This document shows positions 1 through 7,470 of a DNA stretch of 64,000 bases, piece by piece. The stretch's first letter is position 1, and every line of letters starts with the position of its first letter. Position numbers and translations under genes: made by a program. The notes beneath the pieces are model-generated. The model made no database searches. It saw only the letters and a program-made list of their open reading frames with translations, and was not told the DNA's origin. Source of the stretch: Deferribacteraceae bacterium UBA6793 (lineage in GTDB: Bacteria > Chrysiogenota > Deferribacteres > Deferribacterales > Geovibrionaceae); contig DKFP01000015.1 in NCBI GenBank assembly GCA_002452405.1, positions 1-64,000 on the forward strand, written 5' to 3'.

Positions 1-423
1 AACAGCATCAGCAAGAGCCTCAACAGCACTATCAAGGCTTTTCCCCATTGCAGAAGCCGTATCACCAAGCCACTGTAGGTTTTTTGTTGCATCAAGCCCG
101 TAACTTGAAAGTTTTATAAAAGCTCTGTTAACCTCTTCCAACTCGTATGGAGTCTTAGCCGTAAAATCTTTTATCCAATTCATAGCTTCTCTGGCTTTTT
201 CTGAAGAACCGACAACTGTTTCCATAGAAACATTCATTTGCTCAAAGCTGGAAGCTGTGGACAGGATAGACTTGACTGCTGCCGCCGCACCAATACCGGC
301 TAATGCTCCTTTCACGGAAAACAGCACAGACTGTACTTTGCCCAAAGAAGACCGGACAGAGTTTAATGCTCCGCCTGTCAGGTCTTTTGCTGTTATTATT
401 ATACCGATATTGGTGTCAGCCAT
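1..423 (-). CDS. Phage tail tape measure protein, N-terminal part (cut by window edge)
   Basis: The reverse strand reads from ATG at 423 through the window edge without a stop. The 141 visible residues begin MADTNIGIIITAKDLTGG, followed by a Gly/Ala-rich hydrophobic stretch (GALAGIGAAAAV) and a segment with ASSFEQMNVSMETVVGS and FTAKTPYEL. This is the usual N-terminus of tape measure proteins, which set tail length and assemble inside the tail tube with the help of the G/GT chaperones. Its position straight after the tail chaperone pair is canonical for Mu- and lambda-like tails. The start overlaps the end of the upstream T-frame by 8 bp, suggesting translational coupling. The rest of the gene and the remaining tail genes lie left of the window. 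Confidence 0.85.
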   Translation of the reverse strand, partial: MADTNIGIIITAKDLTGGALNSVRSSLGKVQSVLFSVKGALAGIGAAAAVKSILSTASSFEQMNVSMETVVGSSEKAREAMNWIKDFTAKTPYELEEVNRAFIKLSSYGLDATKNLQWLGDTASAMGKSLDSAVEALADAV

Positions 424-718
424 TTTCAACCACCGCTTGTTCTATTGCTTTGATATATCTCCAGATTGCAGGTGTTACCTCTATGTCGAAAACATCGGCT
501 ATCTGGAACAGGGCTGTGTAGTCAAATCCAATGATTTTGTTACCGACAACCCTAACCTGAGTGTTTAAACTGTTTGTGAGCAGAAGGGCGGCAGATGCCG
601 CCGCATCAAACTCATATGTGATGCTGTATTCACAGTTGTTACAGTCGTGGTCGCCCATTTTTCGGCATTCCTGACAGTATTTGCCATACGCCTTTTCATG
701 TCGGACGACCTGAATCAG
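416..718 (-). CDS. Tail assembly chaperone GT extension (T frame, reached by -1 frameshift)
   Basis: This frame is open for 100 codons from the slippery site at 718-724 to a stop at 416. An ATG at 658 could give an 80-residue protein alone, but the 20 codons before it are also open and carry the first Cys pair of a C-x2-C-x7-C-x2-C motif (YCQEC...DCNNC). The second pair lies just after the ATG, so the putative zinc site is complete only in the fused product. Size, order (after G, before tape measure) and frame relation match lambda G/GT and Mu-like E/E' chaperones, where a minor frameshifted form is needed to load the tape measure. The match is by architecture; the sequence is not close to a family I can name. 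Confidence 0.7.
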   Translation of the reverse strand: MIQVVRHEKAYGKYCQECRKMGDHDCNNCEYSITYEFDAAASAALLLTNSLNTQVRVVGNKIIGFDYTALFQIADVFDIEVTPAIWRYIKAIEQAVVENG

Positions 719-960
719 TTTTTTTCCTGTGCTCCGACTCCGAAGGTAAGCTCAACAGTCTGCCTGAAGAGCTGAAGACAGTCCGAGTATTTCATACCGT
801 CAAGCTCTTCAACCTGTGCCTGATAAGCAAGATCAAGAGTCGCATCGACACTAGCCTGTACGGCTTCCTGTCCGGCTTTATCAAGGGTCGCAAAGTTAAT
901 GCCTTTTTCATTCAGAATGCGTACTTCTTTTCTCGTAAGGCTTCTTGCTTTAATTGCCAT
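715..960 (-). CDS. Tail assembly chaperone (gpG-like)
   Basis: An 81-residue, mostly helical, acidic protein beginning MAIKARSLTRKEVRILNEKG and ending GVGAQEKN. It lies 12 bp after the tail tube gene and directly before the T frame and the tape measure, the position of the G chaperone in long-tailed phages. Its last sense codons are GAA AAA AAC before TGA, forming the heptamer A AAA AAC that permits a -1 shift into the next frame. Function is assigned from position, size and the frameshift signal. Confidence 0.65.
   Translation of the reverse strand: MAIKARSLTRKEVRILNEKGINFATLDKAGQEAVQASVDATLDLAYQAQVEELDGMKYSDCLQLFRQTVELTFGVGAQEKN
718..724 (-). promoter_or_regulatory. Programmed -1 ribosomal frameshift site (A AAA AAC)
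   Basis: Reading on the minus strand, codons GAA AAA AAC TGA close the G frame. The heptamer A AAA AAC follows the X XXY YYZ rule exactly. Slipping back one base continues as AAA CTG ATT CAG and stays open for 100 codons. No strong downstream pseudoknot was identified by eye. Confidence 0.75.
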
Positions 961-972
961 TTTTATAACTCC

Positions 973-1923
973 TTAGTACGATTGTCTTTCGTTAACGATT
1001 GTTACTACAACACTGCTGTTTTCAGGTGCTGAATCGTAAAAGCCGCCGAACTCAAGCTCCGCCAGAATGCCTTTCGGACCCGATACCTCCGGGTCTTTCT
1101 GTGCGAACTTGATTTCGGGAAGAAGAATTTCAACATACATTGCGGGGTCGGGAGTTCCCAGTCTGAGCTTTATGCTTGATTTTGCCGATGAAATGGCCTT
1201 TTCATGCAGTGTTGTATCTGTAAAAAACGCTGTCAGAGAACCGGATATGTTGATTATCCCTTCTGAAAGCTCACCCCTGTAACCACCACCGCCGATAGCG
1301 AATGAATCGCCATCCAGCCCGGCATCAAGAGAGAGTTTCATGCCTGATATATTTGCCAGTTTTGAGCCGCCCTCCCAGATTTCAGCACGGAAGTTCTGAA
1401 GACGTACAAACGGCATAACGGCGGGGTCATTGACATAAGGGGCGGCGTTGATATCTCTCTTTGCGCCCATGATTGCCGCTTCGTATGTAAGTTCTTTCTC
1501 ACCGCCGACCTCAATCTCAAACTTTGAAACCTTGCATCCGTGGTAAAGAAAATATTTGCCGATATCTGTGAAACCTTTCTCTATAACCATTGACGGCACA
1601 GTATCAGCAACTTTGAACACATGAGAGAAAAAAGAGCCGGACTCTGTTGTTGTCGGCTGACCGAGCAGGGCTTTAAATATAACGCCAATGCTGTACAGTT
1701 CAGCGGGCAGTGTGAGAGACCCGGCAACGTCAATGTTTCCCAGAATGGGTTCAACGGGGTTTCTTGAGCCTGTTATCGTTTTCGGAGTATCCTGACTTTG
1801 CGTTGCTGACAGGCTTTCGGCATTGAACTTAATGACAGTACCGCCCGCAACAGCGGGCGATACGCCATAGCTCTCTTCCCAGTCGGCAACAATGCGTGCT
1901 TTTGCGCCTTTTGCCTGAGCCAT
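973..1923 (-). CDS. Phage tail tube protein
   Basis: A 316-residue protein starting MAQAKGAKARIVADWEESYG with a good Shine-Dalgarno (GAGGT). It shows the Gly/Thr-rich beta pattern of tail tube subunits: a repeated N-terminal phrase around GGTVIKFNAESL, a central KFEIEVGGEKELTYEAAIMGAK, and a C-terminal IKLRLGTPDPAMYVEILLPEIKF. Tube subunits stack into the rings of a contractile or flexible tail. It lies directly upstream of the G/GT chaperones, as usual. No sheath gene is visible in this window; such a gene could lie elsewhere or be absent (siphovirus-like tail). Confidence 0.65.
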   Translation of the reverse strand: MAQAKGAKARIVADWEESYGVSPAVAGGTVIKFNAESLSATQSQDTPKTITGSRNPVEPILGNIDVAGSLTLPAELYSIGVIFKALLGQPTTTESGSFFSHVFKVADTVPSMVIEKGFTDIGKYFLYHGCKVSKFEIEVGGEKELTYEAAIMGAKRDINAAPYVNDPAVMPFVRLQNFRAEIWEGGSKLANISGMKLSLDAGLDGDSFAIGGGGYRGELSEGIINISGSLTAFFTDTTLHEKAISSAKSSIKLRLGTPDPAMYVEILLPEIKFAQKDPEVSGPKGILAELEFGGFYDSAPENSSVVVTIVNERQSY

Positions 1924-1926
1924 ATG

Positions 1927-2121
1927 TTACCTCGTGAGAGCCGACTTTGTGAAAGTGCGGATTGCCATATTAAACACGGACAGAGCCGTAACAACACCGC
2001 CTGTGCCATAGTCCGTTACTACGCTGACAACAGTGTCGGTTACTGCGGCAGCAAGGTTTATCCAGAGTGTTTTACTCTGCCACCACTTTTTAGCCGCTGT
2101 GGTCTGTTCAGCTTTAGCCAT
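1927..2121 (-). CDS. Small phage membrane protein, unknown
   Basis: 64 residues: a charged N-terminus with KKWWQSKTLW, a hydrophobic helix of about 20 residues (LAAAVTDTVVSVV) and a second amphipathic/hydrophobic segment ending in basic residues. Short proteins with an aromatic-basic start before one or two membrane helices are common next to phage lysis genes. It lies 2 bp after the lysozyme stop and just before the tail tube gene. It could be an antiholin or holin component or a structural membrane protein. No family assigned. Confidence 0.5.
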   Translation of the reverse strand: MAKAEQTTAAKKWWQSKTLWINLAAAVTDTVVSVVTDYGTGGVVTALSVFNMAIRTFTKSALTR

Positions 2122-2123
2122 TT

Positions 2124-2546
2124 TTACGCTCCTTTAGTGTCGTAATCTTTTCCTGTGCGCATCATCTCTGCGAGACGATCCGCCCTTGTTAAAACCTGCT
2201 TTGCCCACTTAGAATCCAACATCTCTGCCGCCGCTGTCTGGAAATCTTTCTTTTCCAGAGCGGCAATCATCTTTTTGAATCCTAAAAGGCGAGGCACACC
2301 CATAAAGCCCATATCAACAAGAACCCTTTGCCTTATTTCGTCCTGTTCTCTGAACCATGAGTATTTTTCCAGCTCGGACTTAATCGCTTTGATATCGTTT
2401 TCAAGGAGTACAAGAGCCTCAGCCTTTGTTATGCCCCTTTCTTCGATATTGCGACCGACCCCGATTGTCAGCTTATTCTCACTGCATCTGTAAGGTTTAG
2501 GTCTAAATCCTTCATGGAGAATGAGCTGTTCCTGTAAAGTTGCCAT
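2124..2546 (-). CDS. Phage lysozyme (GH24 endolysin)
   Basis: A 140-residue muramidase of the T4-lysozyme family that cleaves the glycan backbone of peptidoglycan at the end of infection. The catalytic signature is E12-x8-C21-x5-T27 within HEGFRPKPYRCSENKLTIGV. The middle residue, Asp in T4 lysozyme, is Cys here, an accepted variant of the E-x8-(D/C)-x5-T motif. There is no signal peptide or signal-anchor, so release probably needs a holin; the small membrane proteins on either side are candidates. Confidence 0.9.
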   Translation of the reverse strand: MATLQEQLILHEGFRPKPYRCSENKLTIGVGRNIEERGITKAEALVLLENDIKAIKSELEKYSWFREQDEIRQRVLVDMGFMGVPRLLGFKKMIAALEKKDFQTAAAEMLDSKWAKQVLTRADRLAEMMRTGKDYDTKGA

Positions 2547-2553
2547 ATGTCAC

Positions 2554-2820
2554 CTATTGCTTAATCTTGGCTGTGAATCCGAGCCACAAGAGACCCAGCC
2601 CACCAAGAATAATTGCCGTAAATATCAGGTTTAACGCTTTTCTTCTGCCGCTGTCTATGGCTTCAATCACCTCACCAACGAACTTATGGTGAGCGTCATG
2701 CTCTTTTATACGTTCAACCTGCAAACCGCACTTACATGAGCCTGAGAATTGAGCCAGCACCCGTTCAGCAACTTTGTCCGCAACTTTGTTTGCAATCTCT
2801 TCAACCATATCCTGACCCAT
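2554..2820 (-). CDS. Small membrane protein, holin candidate
   Basis: 88 residues with an acidic/amphipathic N-terminal half containing CKCG and a His-rich KEHDAHHKF, then one C-terminal hydrophobic helix (LIFTAIILGGLGLLWLGF) and a short basic tail. It lies 7 bp upstream of the lysozyme with its own Shine-Dalgarno (AGGAGG). A single C-terminal helix near a lysozyme suggests a holin or spanin-like role, but the Cys/His content is unusual and no family was recognised. Confidence 0.5.
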   Translation of the reverse strand: MGQDMVEEIANKVADKVAERVLAQFSGSCKCGLQVERIKEHDAHHKFVGEVIEAIDSGRRKALNLIFTAIILGGLGLLWLGFTAKIKQ

Positions 2821-2823
2821 CTA

Positions 2824-3162
2824 TCAGCCCTCCTGAACGGTCAAAACTATTCTGAATGAGTAAGTGCCGTCCTCTTTAAAGTCGATAATTGACCCGTTGC
2901 GGAGTCCGATATCGCTCAACCCCTGTGATGCGCTTTCCAATGCGGTTTCAATCTGAGAAATCTGTGATAAACCTCCGAGTTTGCCGTTATAGCTCACGCC
3001 ATTTATGTAAAGCCCGAAATTGCGTACTATCACGCCGCTATCTCTTGAAAACCCCTCATAGAGCAGAAAAACGCCTGATTCTTCTGTGGGGGCTTCCATA
3101 TCGACAACATTTATTCCGGTCAAAACTTCCTTTACACGAGCTATACAGTCACTCAGAGCCAC
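2824..3162 (-). CDS. Phage head-tail connection or tail protein, unknown family
   Basis: 112 residues with no membrane segment. The N-terminus (MALSDCIARVKEVLTGI) is helical and the rest alternates short beta phrases, ending FKEDGTYSFRIVLTVQEG. It overlaps the upstream connector-like gene by 10 bp. In Mu-like phages this slot holds the gp36/gp37 connector and tail-terminator genes, so a tail terminator is the best positional guess. Sequence evidence for that role is weak. Confidence 0.45.
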   Translation of the reverse strand: MALSDCIARVKEVLTGINVVDMEAPTEESGVFLLYEGFSRDSGVIVRNFGLYINGVSYNGKLGGLSQISQIETALESASQGLSDIGLRNGSIIDFKEDGTYSFRIVLTVQEG

Positions 3163-3470
3163 TGATTTTCTCCCTGTCTAACAGCTATGCCGCCATAACT
3201 TGTTTCGCCGTCATCGGCAACCAACGGGGAGGACTTGACCTCCCTCATTGCTTCCTTCAGAGCAAATTGGTCAGCATCGGATATTCCGATTTTCAGATTC
3301 ACTTTCAGCCTGTACATTCCGATATCCAGCTTTGCCCAGTCCGCCACTGTGCGCCCCGCACAGATTGATTCAGCCTCGGAAGAGGCTATTTCCACAACTT
3401 CATCCGTGACAACTGCCGGATTTGCCAGATTTCTTGCCGCACGGGCTTTCAGTTCATCCGAAAAGACCAT
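3153..3470 (-). CDS. Putative head-tail adaptor (gp36/DUF1320-like position)
   Basis: 105 residues, beginning with an Ala-rich helix (MVFSDELKARAARNLANPAVVTDEV) and continuing with a helical middle. Head-tail adaptors of the DUF1320/gp6 type are small helical bundles encoded just downstream of the major capsid gene, which fits. It overlaps the next gene by 10 bp. The assignment rests mainly on gene order. Confidence 0.45.
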   Translation of the reverse strand: MVFSDELKARAARNLANPAVVTDEVVEIASSEAESICAGRTVADWAKLDIGMYRLKVNLKIGISDADQFALKEAMREVKSSPLVADDGETSYGGIAVRQGENQWL

Positions 3471-3479
3471 TGCTCACCC

Positions 3480-3623
3480 CTACTTTTTCTTCGTTTTGGT
3501 CAGAAAGTCTTCAACGCCGTGATGAACCTTCTTAACTTCCTGCTGCTCTGCCGGAGGTGTTACCTTTTCCTCCGGAGGTGAACCTGCACCGTTCTGTGTT
3601 GAATCGTTCTGATTTTCAGCCAT
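3480..3623 (-). CDS. 47-residue phage protein between capsid and connector genes
   Basis: Starts MAENQNDSTQNGAGSPPEEK and ends KTKKK. It is hydrophilic, Pro/Gln/Glu/Lys-rich and probably disordered. The start lies 3 bp after the capsid stop and the stop 9 bp before the next start, so it fills the operon. Short basic-tailed proteins in this place in Mu-like phages can be head decoration or packaging accessory proteins, but the role here is unknown. Confidence 0.55.
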   Translation of the reverse strand: MAENQNDSTQNGAGSPPEEKVTPPAEQQEVKKVHHGVEDFLTKTKKK

Positions 3624-3626
3624 CTT

Positions 3627-4490
3627 TTACGCTCCTGTTCCGTCACTGAACCAAGCAAGTTGCCAGAGGGCATAGCCTGCGTTCCAGAATGCTTTTGTGC
3701 CGTACAGCATCTTATCTTCAGAGAAAAGAATGCTGTCGTCCTCTTCAAACTCTGCATCTTCGGCGACCTGAAGAATGAACGGTTTGACCGCCTTTGTTGT
3801 GTCAAGCAGACACCACTCAAAGCCTTTGAGCGCGGGAGTAACCTTGTAGTCAACAAGCTCAAAGTTTTCGTTTGTACCGTTTTGGTCAAGCCCCACTAGC
3901 TTCTTGGCATTTGCGCGGTTTTTAGGTCCGACAAGAAGCAGGTTGGGCTGAATACCCATAGCTATGCCGGATTCGTTTTCTATAGCAGACATAAAGTCGA
4001 ACGCCGCGCCGAGGTTTGTTGCATTGAGAGCCAAAGTTGATACGTTGCTGTATGTTGCTGAACCCATCTCATGGTCGACGGCAAAGAACGGTTTTCCGTC
4101 ATAGCAAAGGCTTGTTTTACCGCTGTTTATCAAGTTCGCTATCAACTGGTTAGGGAACTTTTTTGCATTCTGCGCCATCGTCTTAATCTGCGGTGCAAAC
4201 AGTTTAGCCTTATCGTATTTGATATACTTGGCAGGAACTGGAACTGTTGCCTCGTATGAATCGTTTACGATTGTGAATTTGTGACTTGTCAGTTCTTGGT
4301 GCTGACGTGCGCCGACCCATTTTCTCATGTTCGGCAGGTTACCAAGAAAAGGGTAAGTCTCCTGAAGGTCGTCCGAAGGCACAAGCGTTGCAAGCTCTTC
4401 CAGCTCCATAGACGTTGCGTTGTACGTCTCCTGAAACGTTGCTTCAAAGCCTGTGCTTATCGTTTTTAAAAGTTCTGCATCAATACCCAT
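3627..4490 (-). CDS. Mu-like major head subunit (gpT family)
   Basis: A 287-residue capsid protein. It opens with MGIDAELLKTISTGFEATFQETY and has the conserved gpT features ATLVPSDDLQETYPFLGNLP, MRKWVGARQ, KFTIVNDSYEATVPV and a central AFDFMSAIENESGIAMGI. Length and phrases fit the Mu-like gpT family (PF10124). It follows the protease/scaffold gene by 3 bp, the standard Mu I-T order, and would be processed and packed into the prohead shell with that protein. Confidence 0.9.
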   Translation of the reverse strand: MGIDAELLKTISTGFEATFQETYNATSMELEELATLVPSDDLQETYPFLGNLPNMRKWVGARQHQELTSHKFTIVNDSYEATVPVPAKYIKYDKAKLFAPQIKTMAQNAKKFPNQLIANLINSGKTSLCYDGKPFFAVDHEMGSATYSNVSTLALNATNLGAAFDFMSAIENESGIAMGIQPNLLLVGPKNRANAKKLVGLDQNGTNENFELVDYKVTPALKGFEWCLLDTTKAVKPFILQVAEDAEFEEDDSILFSEDKMLYGTKAFWNAGYALWQLAWFSDGTGA

Positions 4491-4493
4491 TCT

Positions 4494-5288
4494 TTAGTCC
4501 CTCACATATTTTTTAAGTGTTTCGTCATTAAGCCCGATGCTCTTACCGAATGCCGAAAGCTCCGCAGACACGCCGTTTACGCCGTCTTTGGGGATGGCTT
4601 TACCAGTCAAACCGGAAACATCAACTTTATTAGCTTTCAGATAAGAGTTGAGGCTTGCTTCATCAGACAGAGTTTTTGCATACTCTACCTGCTTGGGGAG
4701 CAGTTCGTTCTTTTCAACTGCCGCCGAAATGAGTGTGTCAAGAATACGCCTGTTCAGTTCATGAACAGCCGCCTTTGAAGCATGAAGTTCAGATTTGAGC
4801 CTGTTGTTTTCCTCTCTCAGTGCGGCGTTCTCTGATTCCACAGTTTCAGAACCGCTATCACCTGCTACACCTTCCTGCGTATTCAGCGCATCGTTAAGGA
4901 CGTTCGGACGGTTAACAAGCCCGACAGAGTCAAGCCCCGTAATATTCCTGTTATTTCCTACCATATAAACAGGACTCAGGTATCTGTAAGCCTTTGACTC
5001 AATAAGCCCCTTGCCTTTCTCCGTAAGATCAAGGACGGCATAAACACCATCTTCTCTTGCCTCGAAAGTGGCGTAGTCAAACCATCCCAAAGCCTCGCCA
5101 AAGCTGTGATTTTCATCCAGAGCTATATGCAGTTTGTTTTGCATAACACTGCCCACAAGGGCAGTTCCGTCTATGACAAATTCTCTGCCATCAATCCCCG
5201 TGACAGACCCCACGGGCGACACTCTTATATGCTCACCGGATACAAAATTCAGCTCAAGGGGCTTAACATAATTTCTCTGTTTTTTCAT
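4494..5288 (-). CDS. Mu-like phage protease/scaffold (gpI family)
   Basis: 264 residues. The N-terminal half has the protease features LHIALDENHSFGEALGWFD, AKGKGLIESKAYRYLSPVY-like text and LVNRPNVLNDALN; the C-terminal half is a coiled coil (ENAALREENNRLKSELHASK) and a KPQVEYA-type scaffold tail. In Mu, gpI cleaves itself and a nested internal translation product (gpZ) serves as scaffold. An internal start before the coiled coil could do the same here, although none is certain. It is the first gene of the leftward late arm, with start ATG at 5288 after GAGGTG. Confidence 0.85.
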   Translation of the reverse strand: MKKQRNYVKPLELNFVSGEHIRVSPVGSVTGIDGREFVIDGTALVGSVMQNKLHIALDENHSFGEALGWFDYATFEAREDGVYAVLDLTEKGKGLIESKAYRYLSPVYMVGNNRNITGLDSVGLVNRPNVLNDALNTQEGVAGDSGSETVESENAALREENNRLKSELHASKAAVHELNRRILDTLISAAVEKNELLPKQVEYAKTLSDEASLNSYLKANKVDVSGLTGKAIPKDGVNGVSAELSAFGKSIGLNDETLKKYVRD

Positions 5289-5333
5289 TTAGCACCTCTG
5301 AGACACAAAACTAATACAATAAATTCAATTTGT

Positions 5334-5358
5334 CTTATAAATAACAGCTATTTATAAG
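5334..5358. promoter_or_regulatory. 25-bp palindrome between the divergent late gene arms
   Basis: Perfect 10-bp arms CTTATAAATA and TATTTATAAG separated by ACAGC, located 45 bp from the leftward protease start and 49 bp from the rightward terminase start. The symmetric position suggests one operator or activator site serving both late arms, comparable in role to Mor/C sites of Mu (C binds TTAT-type half sites). An A/T-rich stretch on each side could hold -10 elements. No Mor/C-like gene was recognised in the window. Confidence 0.5.
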
Positions 5359-5407
5359 GAAATACTAATCTAATAGTTTATATTTTTTTCAAAACAGAGG
5401 GGGCAAA

Positions 5408-5899
5408 ATGGCAAGACTCACAAAATTACAGGTGGAACAGCTTAAAAGTTTCTATGTGGATGGAACACCTATCACCGAAATATGTACGGCTCTTGGTATC
5501 ACCAGAGAAACTTTTTACTATCATAAGAAGAAGATGGAAGAGGCAGGCATAGACATTGACGATTTGAGGCTTGCAAACCTGCGAAGTGCAAGAAATCTGG
5601 CTGAAAAAGAGTCTGAGTTCCTGAGCACCCTTATTTCAACTTTCGAGGCAGGGCTGGCAAAGCTGGAAGAGATTGAAGACCCTGAGAAGAGACTGGAAAC
5701 ACTCACAAAATACGTCACCATCTACTACAAGCTGAAAGCTCCAAAGAAAGTGGACTGCAAACAACAGGTCATAGAGGCAGTCACAGAGACTATACAAACA
5801 CTGGCTGAACTGGCTATGGAGCAGGAAAACACCCATGTAATCCAGTTCCTTCATGAAAACAGTACAGAAATAATCAACCGCACACTGAGCAAAAAATGA
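5408..5899 (+). CDS. Phage terminase small subunit (Mu gp27/DUF1804-like)
   Basis: 163 residues. Residues 1-40 form a helix-turn-helix (LTKLQVEQLKSFYVDGTPIT...ALGITRETFYYHKKKM), followed by a long helical region and a C-terminal helical tail. Small terminase subunits bind phage DNA and recruit the packaging motor; Mu-like ones of the DUF1804 type have this layout. Preceded by GAGGGGG and overlapping the large subunit by 4 bp (ATGA). First gene of the rightward late arm. Confidence 0.75.
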   Translation: MARLTKLQVEQLKSFYVDGTPITEICTALGITRETFYYHKKKMEEAGIDIDDLRLANLRSARNLAEKESEFLSTLISTFEAGLAKLEEIEDPEKRLETLTKYVTIYYKLKAPKKVDCKQQVIEAVTETIQTLAELAMEQENTHVIQFLHENSTEIINRTLSKK

Positions 5900-7470
5900 C
5901 ACAGGAACAAAAAGAAAAAATTGACGAATTGCGCCTTTTTTTACAGGGACTTCCGAAACTTGCAGACAAAGGGCGTGATGAGCGCAAGCGCAGAGCAAAA
6001 GAGGATTTCAGGTACTTTGTTCAAACATACCTCCCGCACCATGTAACACCTGAAGAAACGTCCGCGTTCCGTAACTCAACATACGATTCAATCAAGGAGA
6101 CGGTTGCAAAATATAATAAAATTCTCTATCTGGCATATCGTGGCGGCGCAAAAACAACAGTCATAACAAGGCTTTTTACTCTCTGGGAGATAATCAGAGG
6201 AGACGCTTTCTATCCGGCAATCTTTTCAGCCACGGTTGACGGGGTTGAGGACAACATAGCGTTCATCAAGACCGAGTTTGAAGAGAATATAAACCTTGTG
6301 ACTGATTTTGATATCGTCCGCACAAAGCGGGACATATGGCAGTCAGCAGAGTTCACGCTGACCATTGAATGCAGGAAAATCAAGGTTGAAGGGTACGGCG
6401 CAGGGCAGAAAGTGAGGGGGCGGAACTATTACGGTAGACGACCAGATCTTCTTATTCTTGACGACATAGAGAACGATGAAAATGTGGAATCCAAGACACA
6501 GCGGGACAAGCTGGAAAAATGGTTCAAAAAAGCTATAAGCAAGCTCCCTGATAGAAAAAGAAAATACACGCTTATCATCGTGGGAACGCTGCTTCACTAT
6601 GACGCTGTTTTAAAAAGACTGAGCAAACGCAGAGATTTCCACGTTGAAAGCCATCCTCTTGTACTCCGATTCCCTGAACACATACAAGAGTGGCAGGAAC
6701 TCTATGAAATGCCCGACAGGGACGAGGCAATCGCAGAATACACCAGCAACAAGGCATTCTATGATGAAGGGCTTATTCTTGACGACACGGAACTGAATAC
6801 GTTTGAGCTGATGATGGAATATTTTGAAGATATGGAGTCGTTCTTTTCCGAATACCAGAATGAGCCTATGTCTGCCGAAAATGCCATCCTCGGAAAATAT
6901 CAAACATATGAGACTTTGCCCCCTGATCTCATTTACGCAATGGGTCTTGACCCTGCCCTCGGCAAGAACAAAGGTGACTATTTCGGCGTGGCGGTTGTCG
7001 GCAAAAGCCCGTCAATGAAGCGGTTCTATGTGGTTTATGCAAGAGGATTCAAGCTCTCACCCCTCGCCATGCTCCATAAAATCATCGAAATCTTTAAGCT
7101 GTATGCCCCGAAGTACATCATAGCGGAAACAGTACAGTTTCAGGAGTTCTATAAAGACAGCCTGAAAGCAAAAGCTGTGGAAGCGGGTATTTATCTGCCC
7201 GTAATCCCCATAAAAACCCACTCAAACAAAGAGATAAGACTGACAGCCCTGTCTCCTTATCTTGCAGACGAAACTTTGCTTGTGAACAACAATGACAAGC
7301 TCCTGCTGGAGGAACTGAATACGTTCCCGCTGGGGGCACATGACGACATCATAGACTCCATAGAAATGGCTTTCAGACATCTTCTAAAGTCCAGCTTTGA
7401 CTGGAACGCATACAAGAAAGCAACAAAGCAACGTGTAACCAAACAAACCAATATCAAGGACTTTATATGA
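5896..7470 (+). CDS. Phage terminase large subunit (Mu gp28-like)
   Basis: 524 residues, the ATPase and nuclease of the DNA packaging motor. A variant Walker A lies at residues 81-88 (YRGGAKTT), Walker B with following acidic residues in LLILDDIEND (about 190), and the RuvC-like nuclease domain begins around MGLDPALGKNKGDYFG with a late acidic pair in HDDIIDSIEMA. Starts within the stop of the small subunit and ends 4 bp inside the portal start, so the three are translationally coupled. Full length for the family. Confidence 0.92.
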   Translation: MTQEQKEKIDELRLFLQGLPKLADKGRDERKRRAKEDFRYFVQTYLPHHVTPEETSAFRNSTYDSIKETVAKYNKILYLAYRGGAKTTVITRLFTLWEIIRGDAFYPAIFSATVDGVEDNIAFIKTEFEENINLVTDFDIVRTKRDIWQSAEFTLTIECRKIKVEGYGAGQKVRGRNYYGRRPDLLILDDIENDENVESKTQRDKLEKWFKKAISKLPDRKRKYTLIIVGTLLHYDAVLKRLSKRRDFHVESHPLVLRFPEHIQEWQELYEMPDRDEAIAEYTSNKAFYDEGLILDDTELNTFELMMEYFEDMESFFSEYQNEPMSAENAILGKYQTYETLPPDLIYAMGLDPALGKNKGDYFGVAVVGKSPSMKRFYVVYARGFKLSPLAMLHKIIEIFKLYAPKYIIAETVQFQEFYKDSLKAKAVEAGIYLPVIPIKTHSNKEIRLTALSPYLADETLLVNNNDKLLLEELNTFPLGAHDDIIDSIEMAFRHLLKSSFDWNAYKKATKQRVTKQTNIKDFI

